Notes: a model not told the origin generated them from the sequence alone. 64,000 bases of DNA from Kondoa malvinella (GCA_039545315.1 BCIM01000012.1:487822-551821), one strand, 5' to 3'. Positions 43,830 to 56,283 are shown, counted from the stretch's first letter. Program-made: numbers and translations.

Positions 43830-46800
43830 ATGGTCAGAGCACCAGCTGGTAATCCAGAATGGAGTAAGAGTCGCGTTTCCTGCATTCTCATCAAAACACT
43901 GATTTCCTGCGCGTAGTCGATTGGCTCGAGGAGGAACGCGACAAGATAGAAGCAAAGCAGCCAGAAAACAAGTTTATACACGGATTGAATAGGGTGAGTT
44001 CTGGCCATACGCGTCCGAGCGGTGCTGAGGTGTTGATACAGGCAATCAAGGAGTTGAAAAGCAACCGTAAGCTCTTGGGGTATCGTATGCTGGTCTAATT
44101 CTCCGTGTTAGCTGTCCGAATGAGTGAGCCGCAAGAAGCCAGCACTATCAAGTTCATCGGTCCCAAGATTATCGGTATTCTGGAGAAGTACGAGAAGAAA
44201 CAAGCTAATGCAGGTCAGTGGACAGCTCTCGCAGCGCTACCTGTGCTGATAGGGTCGTTGCTGTTGACAGATGATTCTGATGATGAACCCCGTCCAAAGA
44301 AGAAAGCGCCTGCTGCCAAAGCAAAGGCCAAAGCAGCTGCCGCGGTCTCATCTGTATGCCTTTCACTGACTGTCGTACGTATCTCACATGGATCATTACA
44401 GGACGAAGAACAACTCGACGACGATTTCGACGTGCTCAACCCGAAAGCGACGCGCAAAGCCATCAAAGGCAAAGCACCCGCTCCCAAACCGAAAAGGATC
44501 AAGCGCTCTTCAGCCGCTAATGCCCTTACTATGGCTTCCCTTCGTTCTTCCGATAATGAAGAAGACCCTGTCGAGGCGAAAAGAAAGAAACGACCCGCTG
44601 CATCATTAGACAAGGAAAAGAAGGAGAAAGCCTACATGCCGAAATTGAACTCTTGCCCTTTTGCCCTCTTGATTGCTTTGTACCTCGCTTGTGGTGAAGA
44701 TGAAGACAATTGGCGCGGTGTTGGTTTGACTAAAGAACAATTGGCAAAGAAGGGTCAAAAGTTTACGTCCACCGATATGATGACGAACGTGAAACCGAAC
44801 GCCAAAGCCAACTTTGGGTATTCTGGAGTCAGCAGCATCAAGACTTTGGTAGAGAAAGGCTTGATGGTGAAGAAAGGAAGAGCGCCGGTGTGTCATTATT
44901 TGACGGGAAAGGGAGTGATTGCCGGTAGAAAGTGTGCTGAAGAGAAGGGTGAAGACTTGTGGGTTTTGCCGGGTGATTTGGATGAGGAGAGTGAGGAGGA
45001 AAGACCAAAGAAGAAGGCCAAGACTGTATCTAAGGATAAAGGCAAAGGCAAGGCTAAAGCTGTGGAGAGTGAAAGCGAGGAGGAAGCCCGACCCGCCCCC
45101 AAGAAACAACCTAGAGCTTCTACCAGTCGTGTGCCTGCTGCTGCTGTAGAGGAGGATAGCAATGATGAAGAGGGTATGTCCATGTAGCGGCTATTGCAAA
45201 CTGTTTAATATTCTTCGAGCAGCTCCTTTCACGTTTGTATTCATTGACGACGCTGGCGATCGTACCTTGGACCGCGAAGAAGCCGAAAGCACCATGTCTT
45301 CAAAAGACGGCACGACGCTGGTCAAGATCGAGTTTCGCTCTGCCCAAAGTCGTCACACTCTCGCCAAATACATTGAGCAGAAACAGCGCAACCACGTCTC
45401 GCAACCTGGCCCTGAAGGTCTGACTGAATATGGCTTCATCCCTCGCAAGAAAGTCGCGTCCAAAGCATTTGGTTTCCCGTCAAAGAAGGCACCTCGTGAA
45501 TCTGCTGGCGGCGTCAAAGAGAAAGCCGTCGCTGAACTCATGGGTGGTCAGAAGAAGAAGGCTGTTGTCGATCAAGCCGCCATATACAAGATGCCTTCTC
45601 AAGCTAGATCGTCCGACGCACCAAGAGATCGAAGCGAACCTTCTTCTGCTGCCCATTCATTTGCCAACAATACCGATGAAGAAGCTGAACAAATTGAGCG
45701 CGTCAAACGAGCTTCTGCTGCTGACGCCCGTCGAAAGAGGGAGATGGCTTCTCGACCTGCACCAATGGACGTGGATGATCATCTCGAGATTGCACCTGCT
45801 CCCAAGCCGAAAGCTAAAGCAGCTGAACCACCACCTCGCGCTGGTCCTTCCAATTCGAATAAAGCTACAACGACTGCTTCACTTGGCGCTGCTCGACCTG
45901 CTTTTACTCGCCATATTTCCAATGTTGTCAACCCGCCTTTTATGCCCTTCGACACTAACAAAGCGGCTGTCATGCGTCCTGGCGAATTCACCGTCAAAAT
46001 TTGCTATGACCACCGCGAAAAACAGTATGCGCCTTACTTTAACGACAAAGCTGGAGCTGTCAGATGTGAATTGACGCTAGGTGATATCGTTTGGGTCGCA
46101 TGTCGCAAAGTCCCGTCGGACATTCCGGAGAATGACACTATTGTGCTGGACGCTGTTGTGGAGAGGAAGACTTTGCCTGATCTTGTAGGATCTGTCAAAA
46201 AAGGTCGGTATGAAGATCAGAAGGTAGGCTCGTACACGAAGAGGTGAATCATACTGATGATCGTGCTCTGCAGAGGCGCATGAAGAAATGTGGCATGACT
46301 CGCTTATACTACCTGATCGAGAATGGCAACAAGGGCGAGGTCAAAGGCTTTGAGCAGATGGTTTGGACTGTCAAGTCTCAAACGCAAATCCTAGACGGCT
46401 TCATTTGCCATATATTCGACGGTGTGGGCGATGCAGTCAAGCATCTCAAACGCATGACCAAGATTATGGCTGAGCTCTACGAGGTATGCCCATCTTGCGT
46501 CTGCTTGAGTGTGTCTGACTCGTGGACTAGGGCAAGACGATTTATGGCATCCCAAGTCACGCAACTTCTCGCGTCATGTATTTGAAACAGCTCGATGATC
46601 TCAAAGTTAGACGCCCTGGTTCCGAATTCCTGCCAACCCTCGATACTTGGAATCAGAATAACGGCAAAGTGCACACCATCGGTACCAACTGGTCGTCTAT
46701 GCTATATTCGACAAACGGACTGAGCGCCGAGAAGGTTTGCGCTATTGTTGAACGCTGGCCAACGGCACAAGCCTTCATATCAGATGTGTCCAAGCGCAAA

Positions 46801-46968
46801 CGAGAAGAAGAAGCTTCAGGCGAAACGGCTGGCTCGTCAAAGAAGGCAAAGACTGGCTCAGCAGCATCGTACATCAAGGACGAAGTTAGCAAAGGCTCAA
46901 AGCGCGACATTGGCATGGCTCTGTCGCAACAATTGTATGACATCTGGACTCAATCCGAGTATGCGTAG
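43830..46968 (+). CDS. MUS81: Structure-specific endonuclease catalytic subunit MUS81
   Basis: Cuts 3' flaps, replication forks and nicked Holliday junctions with the Eme1/Mms4 partner in the nucleus. The 34-nt first exon encodes MVRAPAGNPEW; after an intron it continues DWLEEERDKIEAKQPENK, then AIKELKSN and FIGPKIIGILEKYEKK (N-terminal HhH domain). A Lys/Asp-rich linker (PKKKAPAAKAKAKAA) precedes the winged-helix YMPKLNSCPFALLIALYLA, GYSGVSSIKTLVEKGLM. The XPF-type nuclease shows VKICYDHREKQY, IVLDAVVERKTLPDLVGSVK (ERKxxxD metal motif), RYEDQKRRMKKCG, YLIENG and a C-terminal helix-hairpin-helix (GLSAEKVCAIVERWPTAQAF). Ends QSEYA with TAG at 46966. All expected catalytic acids are present. 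Confidence 0.93.
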
Positions 46969-47099
46969 TAGTGAAGCGAAGCTTGGTGAGTTGTGTCTTC
47001 ATTGGGTTCGGAGCGGATGAAACCTTGTACCATGAAACTTGGATTACTGTCTGCTTTTTTCCCTGCCTGATTCTCTGACTACTTCCTGCTGTGAAAGCG

Positions 47100-47912
47100 A
47101 GAGATTGAATACTCACTACTTTTTGTTGCCTCGATAGAAACAGTAGACCGTCTTGCTCAAAGAATCGAAACAGGAGAGGCTCGAGCGCGGCTTCGTGCTG
47201 TTTGCTTGCAACAAGCGTGTTCCCTAATGTACAATGACGGAAGACCGAGACGTCTGGGCTACATACTGAGCAAGTGAAAAGAATACGACAACTTGCAACA
47301 GAAGATCCTGCTCGCTGCATCGACTTGGCATGGGACTTCTTACATGAGAATGGCTACAGCAAGATGCTCCGCATGTCAGGCTTCTTGCCTACTATCACAG
47401 CCTGGAAAAGAATGGGATTGCCAGACGCTGCGCTAGCGGCAGCTGAAATGAGCCTGAACGCCTACGAAACCGGCTGGGATTTGTTCAAACCAGAAGATCA
47501 CGCGGAAGTGAAATTTGCTATGGCTATCTTGGAGAGCGAGATTGCTTCTCTTTAAAAAGAGTTGGAACCGTGTATGTCTTTGGGCTTCGACTACGACGAG
47601 CTTCGAGCTGATCTGCGCTTTAGTGAGGGGAGAAAACGAAGAGCCGGAATGCGAAGCTGATATCCGCCGCATGAAAGCTTTCTATGGTCCATCGCGTGGT
47701 AGGCCCAGCTCTGAATGCTGCTAGATCCAAGCTGAAGACTTAGTAGCACCCGCTAAGCCTTATTTGGAGGACGACGAAGAGCAGGAGAACGAAGCTGAGA
47801 ACCAGCGGACAAAAGCTATCTATGGTCCAGTGTGTGGTAGGTTCATGTCTCCTCCTACGATCTTGATCAAGCTGAAAGCGTAGTAGAATCCGCTAAGTCG
47901 CAATCCGAGTAG
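47100..47912 (+). CDS. Hypothetical protein with an internal exon-intron duplication
   Basis: Not recognised. Coding-like blocks occur in order: RLAQRIETGEARARLRAVCL (47150), EDPARCIDLAWDFLHENG with MLRMSGFLPTITAWKRMGLP and AALAAAEMSLNAYETGWDLF (47300-47500), and then two related exons. Unit 1 (47638 on) has an acidic stretch and KAFYGPSR with an intron at 47699-47746; unit 2 (47776 on) has ENEAENQRTKAIYGPVC with an intron at 47837-47886. The last exon reads ESAKSQSE with TAG at 47910. The two introns sit at the same codon phase. Joins near 47275 and 47555 are unresolved (an in-frame TAA lies at 47553), so the gene may be damaged or mis-modelled. The N-terminal half is helical; function unknown. 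Confidence 0.45.
47638..47897 (+). repeat. Diverged tandem duplication of an exon plus its intron
   Basis: Two units about 138 bp apart: 47638-47757 and 47776-47897. Shared landmarks are GAAGAGC at the start, GCTATCTATGGTCCA against GCTTTCTATGGTCCA, the donor GTGGTAGG, and the acceptor run TAGTAG followed by a CCGCTAAG exon start. Each unit therefore contains one exon end, one intron and the next exon start. Confidence 0.75.
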
Positions 47913-48225
47913 GCCTGAATGAGAAAATGATCGCGACGTCTGTCTGGCTGTTTCGTTGAAAGCTTCCTTGCCTTTCCTCCGCTTCAACGAGATAGCGTGA
48001 ATGCGGGGACCCGTATTCTGTCCCTTAAATTAGTAAGCCCAGACCCGCTTTCATAGTGGACATTCGTTTCGGCATTTTTTAGCGGGAGGACGAATCTTCC
48101 TCTTTGCGGGCTCTTCGCGTCTCATCCGTGTTCGGTCTAAAAGAGTTGCTATTTTCTCCACGGAGTCCCTCTCTACGTTTATCTCCTCCCGCTCGAACCA
48201 TCTCTACCGCAGCAGGAAAGCAAAG
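47913..48225. other. Intergenic region / promoter of the downstream MFS gene
   Basis: About 310 bp, T-rich in places (GGCATTTTTTAGCGG near 48072), with no coherent coding sequence. Presumed promoter and leader of the MFS transporter; any short first exon could lie here. Confidence 0.35.
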
Positions 48226-50785
48226 ATGCCTTGGGGTTTGTCAATTGCTCTGGTCTATCCTCAGTTCTGATTCAGCTGCGTACAGGAATTCTAAATGACA
48301 AACATATGGTCGATGTGCCGGGCACGGCGCTTCTGGACGAACTCAAGAAGACTACTTACGATGGAGTGGACACATCCAAGCTAAAGAAAGCGAAAGACGG
48401 GCACACTATCTTGGTTCCTCAACCTTCAAAGTCCGCATTGCGCTCGCTTTGAAGTACCACCTCTGATCTTATTGTCGCCAGTGATCCTCGCGACCCGTTG
48501 AACTGGCCCCTTTGGAAGCGAATGGCGTGTTTCCGTAAGCCTGCAGTCTCTACAGCAGCCTTGCCATTAGCTGATCCGGCGCAGTCACACTCAACTATAT
48601 GGCCGGTATCGCTGGCGCTTGTGGACCTTTGATCGCATCTGGATACGCGCAGATTGCGATAGACACCAATGCCGATTTCAACTCTGTGGCAGCCTCGAAC
48701 GGTTATCTTCTGCTTGGTCTCGGGTCAGTGTGCTTTTTGCGTTTTTTTACAACACGAGCTGACCTCCCATGCGACAGTGTCGCAATGTAAACTGAAGAGA
48801 TTAGCACATCTGGAGCATACTGAGCTATCGAGCAGGTTCTTCCAGTCTGCGCTGGCAGTCAAGTTCGGCAGAAGGCCTGTGTTCATCGTCGGTGCAATAG
48901 TCCTCTTTACCGGTTTCATCTGGTCTGCGGTCGCTACCAACAACACGTCCTTTACGATATCGAGAATATATCAAGGCATAGGCATGGCACCATTGTGAGC
49001 ATCCTTCCAGTCGGATCTTCACTTCGCTCATGCCTTTTTTTTCAGCGAGGCTCTAGTTACCGCCACCATGTAAGTCTGCGATATGTGCAGTAGCGAATCG
49101 GTTCTCTTACGCGTGTGCGCTCAGTGGTGATCTCTTCTTCGTGCATCAACGTGGTAAAGCCATCACACTATGGGGTTTCAGTATCATCGCCGGTATTTCG
49201 ATCGCACCTTTGGTCAATGGCTATATTGTCGACAGCACTCTCGGGTGGAAGTGGTGAGCTACTGGCTATAGTAGTGCTGCTGCGAGCTGACTAGCATCGT
49301 AGGTGCTTCTGGCTCGTGGCGGTTGTGACCGGGCTTGGACTCATTGCAACTATTCTCTTCGTGCCTGAGACTGTCTAGTAAGCTAAAATCACGACTATTA
49401 TATGAGTAGTCTGCTGATTGTCGCTACAGTCACCGGGATGCAGCATACGAAACCGATAGTGGGGCATCAGCATCAGAAGCTGTCAAGGTCAACCAGGCTA
49501 AAGACATTGTCGACCACAAAGATGCCAGCAACGAGACAGAAGAGAAGGGCGAAATCAGACAAGCAGAGAATGTCCTCAGCTCGCATTATGTCAGCACGAG
49601 CGCAAATTACCTGCCAGCGAAGACTTTTATGGAAGAGCTCAAGCCTTGGTCTGGCTACACTAGTCCAGTGTCTTTCTGGAAGCTGTTCTTGCGTCCCTTC
49701 CCTATGGCATTGGTGCGGATCAAGTAATGCGACATTATAACAGCACTGACCCTTAAACACAGTCACCAGTCGTTTTCTGTGGCTTCTGGGTGTACGGAGG
49801 TATGTTACTATGTACATCTCGTACGATGGACTAGCTGATCAGTAACACAGTCACGACTTGCTGGATCGTTACTCTTTCAGTATCATCAAGTATCATCTTT
49901 GGCTCACCACCGCTCAACTTCAATGCATCCCAGACTGGATTGATGAGCGTTGGGCCCTTCTGTGCTTCAATCCTAGGTGCCCTCGTTACTGCCCCGCTGC
50001 TTGATTGGATAGCTGTTCGCCTGGCTCGAAAGAACAAAGGCATATTCGAACCGGAATTCCGATTGGTTCTCTTGCTGCCGATGCTCATCATCTGCTTCGC
50101 TGGCTTCATTGGGTGGTATGGCATGCTCAAGACTGGCACACCAGGCTGGGTCGGTCCGGAAATCATGTATTCCCTTATTTGTAAGTCTGCCCGTGTCTGA
50201 TGTCGACGGGTTGCTCATTGTCACATGCAGACTTTGGCAACGGTCTTGGCTCTTCCGCTGTTGTCTCCTATACCATCGATGTGCACAGAAGGACGTCGGC
50301 AGAAGCCTTCACCATCATCAGTGAGCTAGAATGCTAGCTTGCGCTGTCCTCGCTCACACACCCCCCAGACTTTACCAAGAACATCCTCATCTACGGAATC
50401 ACTCAATTTGTGGGAGCAGTAAGCGATCTTGTTCCTAAAAAGCTGTAACCAGACTGATGCATTCTCCGTTTGCAGTGGATCAGTAAGTCTGGTCATCAAA
50501 GAACATGCTATATACTAACATGACTACCTTCTCAGTGGATTGGGGGCTAGACAAGTCAGTCATTGTTCGTACATATGCTGTTCTCATACTGATTTTGCTT
50601 TTTGACATTCAGCATTTTCCTCGCTTTGACATTCTTCATGTCTGCCTCGATCCTATTCGGAGTACCTCTCTGGATCTTTGGCAAGCGTTTCCGCAGCTTC
50701 ATCGCGCGGCATCAAACGTTCTACCTCGGTAAGTACATCACATACTTCGAGACCCAGCTGACGTCCACCTTCAGAACAACACTAG
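48226..50785 (+). CDS. MFS transporter, DHA1 type with DPxDPLNW motif
   Basis: Proton-coupled exporter. The N-terminal tail has the pattern of this subfamily: GILNDKHMVDVPGTALLDEL, DGHTILVPQPS, then after an intron DPRDPLNWPLWKR just before helix 1. FQSALAVKFGRRPVFIVGAI carries motif A between helices 2 and 3; SRIYQGIGMAP, LFFVHQRGKAITLWGF and IIAGISIAPLVNGYIVDSTL follow. The central loop is charged, with ETEEKGEIRQAENVLS. The second half has TLSVSSSIIFGSPPLNFNAS, MSVGPFCASILGALVTAPLL, RLARKNKGIFEPEFRLVLLL and FTKNILIYGITQFVGAW. Ends RHQTFYLEQH with TAG at 50783. The first Met is uncertain: 48226 by an intron, or 48306 (MVDVPGTALL). Substrate unknown. Confidence 0.78.
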
Positions 50786-51011
50786 TCGAGTACTCGATCG
50801 CGCATCACCTCAGAGAGGTGCTCTGCCCCATCGTGGCACATGTAAAATCATTTTGTATCATAAGGGTCAATTGCATAGGGGAGCTACTAGGGACTAGCAG
50901 AACATCTTGCATTGAAACTGGCTGTTTCACTTATCACTTTCAAGTCTGACCAAGAACCATGCTGTGTCGTCATTGCAGATGCGTATTTACAGGAATGCCA
51001 TACTGTCTGAA

Positions 51012-52447
51012 TCAAGCGACCTCTTCGAAATCTTCCTCGTCTGAATCCTCTATCACTGTCGCTTCCACTTTCGCTTTCTTTCCCTTCTCGTCTTCCGCAG
51101 CGACAGGCGATCTACTACGCTTCCCATTTCCGTTCACTACTGCTACTGGAACTGCTTCGAAATCTTCGTTGGACGAGGAAGGTGATGGTGCTTCGACCGG
51201 TTTCTGAGCAGCCAGCGAAGCGTAGTATTCTTCCAACCCCATTCCTGACCACAAGATCAGCTTTGTGGACGACACGAAAGAGGGAAGGCTGACCATCACC
51301 ACTCTCTTTACCAGGAGATCGAGTAGGACTACTTGGAATCACTTGGGCCTGTCCAGCATTCTTATCCCTCATGCCAGCAGCCGTGAATCCACCATCAACA
51401 GTAGATTTTGCAATCCAAGAAGGTAAAGCATTCTGCACACGGCGCGCTTCTGAGTCTGCTAGTTTCTTTGCTCGTTCTTCTGCTAGATCCGCTTCGCTGG
51501 CTAATTGAACAGAGACTGTTGTAGCTAATTGACCACCTTGAGCAATCTTTAGACCGTCGTTGGGGTCTTTCTTGACTGTTACAGATTCCAGGACAGGGTG
51601 GTTGATATCGAGCCATTTCTTGATATCGAGTCTGTAGCCCACTTGAGTTACGAACTGAAGAGCAAGGAAAGAGATATACGGTGGGATGATGATAGTCTCA
51701 GTCTTCTTGAGCCCTTCAGACACATAGCGACACTGCTCGTTCAGTCTTCGAATCTTGGTCTTGCCTTGTTCGACTTGATCGGCCGAATCGTTGTCTTGTA
51801 AAATGGTAGAGCATATGTCGCATCTGAAACCTCCTTCTACGGGATCGACCACAAGACCATTGATGTCCAGGGTAGAGTAAGCTTTCTTGCACAAAGGGCA
51901 TAGGTAGCCTTGGGTTTTGATTTCCTATCCACGAGGTATGAATATCTTGCAAGATGCTCGAATACAATTTACACACATCTCTGAGCTTGTCTTCTATGTT
52001 TTTGCGAATCTTGAACATTTTCCATTTGACTACGTCGATAAAAGTCTTGTAGTCAATGTAATAGTACGAGCGGGAAGTAGCTTTGATAGAGCCTTCTTTC
52101 ACTTCATTACGACGAAAGCTATAAGACACAGCCATCGTTGAATCAGGCTGAGGTCAAACGAGTGACACGCAGCAACCTACACTGCCAGCATCCGTTGTTT
52201 CACGAGCGGTTGGCATAATTTCGCCAGGTCTTTGATAGATAATTGGATTTTGCCAGCCAGTTGTTCGTCTTTCTGACTGATACCAGCTGAATACTAGGTA
52301 TAGAGGGGGAGACGTTCGACAAGTCACTCACGCCAGGTCGTTCGACTGGATCAGAAGATCATAGACGACAATTACTTTGGTATCAAAGAAAGCCCTTGCG
52401 ACGTGTTGTACGAGCGAATGCACAGTGGACAGATCTGTAGCTGCCAT
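51012..52447 (-). CDS. TFA1: Transcription factor TFIIE alpha subunit
   Basis: General transcription factor subunit that recruits and controls TFIIH at the RNA polymerase II promoter. Exon 1 starts MAATDLSTVHSLVQHVARAF and continues DTKVIVVYDLLIQSNDLA; after an intron KDEQLAGKIQLSIKDLAKLC gives the winged-helix TFE domain. EGSIKATSRSYYYIDYKTFI and VVKWKMFKIRKNIEDKL follow. The zinc ribbon reads YLCPLCKKAY then FRCDICSTIL, four cysteines in the expected spacing. The C-terminal part has GLEEYYASLAAQKP and ends in an acidic tail (IEDSDEEDFEEVA), matching the acidic region that contacts TFIIH. The start lies 212 bp from the divergent STT3 start. It is convergent with the MFS gene. Confidence 0.92.
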
Positions 52448-52659
52448 TGCCCGGAAAATGTAGAGCAGGACAATGTAAACCCGGAATCAAGGGAGAAAAG
52501 AGGGGGTATCACAGGGTATCAGAGCAGCGAATTACACAACTGCTACTGGTCAGGGAATCACTGCTTGCCTCTAGCTTGGCCGTCGTGCTCCAACATATTT
52601 CACCTCGTTTGACTTCGACTTCGAACAGCCGCTGCTCCAACAAATCGGTTCGGTCAAGG

Positions 52660-55634
52660 ATGCCTGAAGCTCTCTACCCGGTGCCAGAAGGCCTGGTCAG
52701 AGGTAACAAGACAGTTGGGTCCACTCTCTCAAGCTTGAGGCTCGTCATCCTCGCTTGCATTGGCCTGTCTGCTGTTGCATCGCGTTTATTCGCTGTCATT
52801 CGCTTTGAGAGCATCATACACGAATTGTGAGCTTTTGCATCTGAGTCTGTCGTGCTCTGTGTGCTGATTACCTTTTGTCTAGCGATCCTTGGTTCAACTT
52901 GTGCGTGCAACTCAAGGCATGAAATACCTGCAACAGCTGACTTTTGCATGCACAGCCGAGCTACCAAAGTACTCACAGAAAAGGGCTTTGCGCAATTCTG
53001 GAATTGGTTTGACGCTACAGCATGGTATCCGCTCGGACGAGTTGCAGGCGGCACTTTATATCCTGGCCTGATGATTACTTCCGGAGTCATTCATAATGTC
53101 CTACATGCCATCAACATTCCAGTGGATATTCGCGAGATATGCGTCATGCTGGCGCCTGCTTTCAGCGGGTTGACGAGCACGGCTGCATATCTTTTGGCAA
53201 AGGAGATTGGCGCAAAGGCAGATGGGACAGGTGGTGAAGGAGCTGGGCTCTGGGCTGCTTTGTTCATGGGTATTGCTCCTGGTGAGATTCCTTTGGACAG
53301 TGAGCAGCCCAAATTTGACCTAATCTGCAGGCTACATCTCGCGGTCTGTTGCTGGATCATACGACAATGAAGCCATCGCCATCTTCATCCTATGCTTCAC
53401 TTTCTACCTCTGGTTGAAAGCATTGAAGCTTGGATCAGCTTTGTATGGTGCTTTGACTGCCTTGTTCTACTTCTATATGGTCGGCGCGTGGGGTCAGTGG
53501 TTTGCATCAACTGCTGCACATAACCTGACATTTGCTTAGGTGGATACGCCTTCATTACGAACATGTTACCTCTACACTGCTTTGCCCTCCTGATCATGGG
53601 CCGCTTCTCGTCCCGGATTTATGTCGCCTACTCGACATACTACGCAATTGGCACACTAGCATCCATGAACGTACCTTTCGTAGGGTTCCAGCCAATCAGA
53701 ACATCAGAACACATGTCCGCCTTGGGTGTTTTCGGTCTGCTCCAACTGGTCGCTTTCGTTCAATTGGTCAGGACGCATCTGCCGCGAAAACAATTTCGAT
53801 ATGTCCTATCTGTCTCTCTGGCTGCTGCGATTGTGTTTGGCTCGATGGCGGTTGTCGTGCTGACTAAGAAGGGTTGGATCGCGCCATGGACTGGCAGATT
53901 TTACTCGCTCTGGGACACAGGCTATGCCAAGATCCACATTCCTGTCAGTCGCACGCTTCGTCTGACTTTATACAAGTCTGAGGTCGTGTTGCGCGTGACA
54001 GATCATCGCAAGTGTCTCGGAACATCAACCTACAGCCTGGCCATCGTTCTTCTTCGACCTCAACCTGCTCATCTACCTCTTCCCAGCTGGTGTATACCTA
54101 TGCTTTCGGGAGCTACGGGATGAGCATGTCTTCGTCATCGTCTACGCCATTGTCGGCTCCTACTTTGCAGGCGTGATGGTTCGACTTATGCTCACGCTCA
54201 CGCCGGTCGTCTGCATTTCGGCCGCTGTGGTCGTCGCGCGCTACTTTGAGACTTTCATCGACCCGTATCCACCTGCTTTGTCTACACCAGCTGCTGCAGA
54301 AAAGCCCGAGCTCATTGAAGAAGACGAACTCCTCAATTCTTCTCCCGCCAAGAAGCAAAAGAAGAAGACTACCTCGACACCTGTAGAGGCTACCAACAAA
54401 CCTGCAAGTATTCTATCACCAGAAAAGTCTTCTACATCATCCTTCGGCTTACACGGACTTGACACTCGTATCTTCTCCATTCTCGTGCTGCTTTTCTTCC
54501 TTGTGACCTTCTGCCTACACTGCACCTACGTCACGTCCACCGCATATTCTTCACCTTCCGTCGTGCTGGCTAGCAAGAACCCAGACGGCTCGCAAAACAT
54601 TATCGATGATTTCAGAGAAGCGTATTATTGGTTGAGGCAGAACACGGAGAAGGATGCCAAGGTCATGAGTTGGTGGGATTATGGGTACCAGCTTGCTGGA
54701 TTCGCGGATCGGACTACGCTTGTTGATGTAAGTCTGGCTTGAGAGACATGTCAGATTGGAGCTGATCACCAAGGCAGAATGCGACATGGAACAATACACA
54801 GTACGTACTAATCTAGCCTGACAATCGTTTGTCTAAGTGTTGACGGTATTCGTACAGCATCGCTACAGTGGGCAAAGCCATGTCATCGCGAGAAGAAGTT
54901 TCATACCCGATTCTGCGCGCTCACGATGTGGACTATGTGATGATAGTGTTCGGTGGTCTAATAGGCTACAGTGGAGATGATATCAACAAGTTCCTATGGT
55001 ACGTCTATGCTTCGGCTCTGGGATCAAGCTAATGTCGTGACAGGATGATTCGAATTGCGGAAGGCATCTGGCCGGACGAAGTCAAAGAAGCAAACTACTT
55101 CAACAGAGGAGAGTACAGGATCGATGATGGCGCTACTGCGACAATGAGGAACAGTTTGATGTACAAAATGAGGTGTGCTGATTCGCTAATACGCTTGAAT
55201 GACGCTGATCTCAGTCTTTGCTTAGCTACCATCGGTATGTTGTGAATAGTCTTATGGGAGACAGTGACTTATAGCCTTTCAGCTTCAACGATCTGTTCCA
55301 AGGCCAGGGATTGGATCGAGTGCGCAACCAGAAAGTGCCAGTACCTGGGCCGACTTTAGATACATTAGGCAAGCTTCCAATCTGCTTGACTACTATCAAA
55401 TCCTAATACGGGCTCCAGACGAAGCTTTCACGAGCGAAAACTGGCTCGTGCGGATCTATCAAGTGAGGAAGCCTGACATCTTGGGTCGGCCGCTACCGTC
55501 GGCCAACGCATTCGTATGTAGTACCCACATGAGCATGCAATGGCAGCTAATGTGTACTGCAGGTCGGAGGAAAGAAGAAGAAGCGGAGCAAGCTTGGCCC
55601 AAGTCAAGCGCCTGTAAGGAAAATAGCAGTATAG
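52660..55634 (+). CDS. STT3: Oligosaccharyltransferase catalytic subunit STT3
   Basis: Transfers the lipid-linked glycan to Asn in the endoplasmic reticulum lumen. It starts [15 protein letters not shown]; helix 1 is [26 protein letters not shown], the first catalytic Asp motif, is encoded partly by an 18-nt exon at 52883-52900. Next: [56 protein letters not shown] (second acidic motif), [11 protein letters not shown] (SVSE), the luminal [12 protein letters not shown] (WWDYG) and NATWNNTHIATVG. The tail is GGKKKKRSK and ends with TAG at 55632. A cytosolic-side loop carries an unusual Lys/Thr/Ser-rich insert ([20 protein letters not shown]). About thirteen introns. All catalytic motifs are intact. 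Confidence 0.93.
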
Positions 55635-56283
55635 ATGCATCGAAATGAAAGCTATGCTAGACTAACATCGAGGAGCAGCAGACCAGATGCCTTCTGCGTA
55701 CTTTCTGCCTCTGTCTGTGGGCGACGCGGACTGCTGCTCATATTGTCGTTCTGTTTCGTCCACTCTTCTACCTCGGGTTTACACTAGACTCACTCGCTGG
55801 CAAGACGACATATAGTGCTCTGAACATCTGACTTACTGAAACTGTCTCGAATTGCTGTGGAAAGCTTTGCCTAACAGTTTCAAGTTTATGCCTGCACTCT
55901 GTGCCCCCTGCTTGCACAAGCTCAACCTGACACAACGCGCGACAAGAGTACTCGTACTGCTGAAGAGGTGCCTACTGCCCTGCGCTTTCCGTGAAATCCC
56001 CCTCTGGTAAACCCTTCTGGGCAGTTCTCCTGCTTTGTATAGCGCCGTACAGCAAGTCGGATGCAATGTCTCTGTTCCTCGGTTTACTGTTGATCGCACG
56101 GTCGATTGCTCCTGTCTTCGAGACCGACTGCACAGACTTTACATGCCCAGATATGCCCCGAGCGCTGGCGTTTTGGGATTTTCCGCCTGCTTCCACAGAC
56201 AAACGAAACGTGTCTAGGGACCTGTGCTGATTCCTTATTTTCGCCTCAACTTTGTCTAGCCCTTTCTTCCGCTCCCATTCATC
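55635..56283. other. Intergenic region with a possible tiny secreted protein
   Basis: About 650 bp. A 55-codon plus-strand frame at 56066-56230 starts MSLFLGLLLIARSIAPVFET, which reads as a signal peptide, and contains three later cysteines and a KR site. It may be a small secreted protein or chance. Minus-strand frames (55833-56099, 55972-56298) lack any motif and the latter overlaps the next gene's start. Confidence 0.3.

Noticed and set aside
43652..44008. 118-codon minus-strand frame with hydrophobic segments (MARTHPIQSVYKLVFWLL...)
   Set aside because: It is antisense to the first two MUS81 exons, which match the family start exactly, and it overlaps the CBP3 start.
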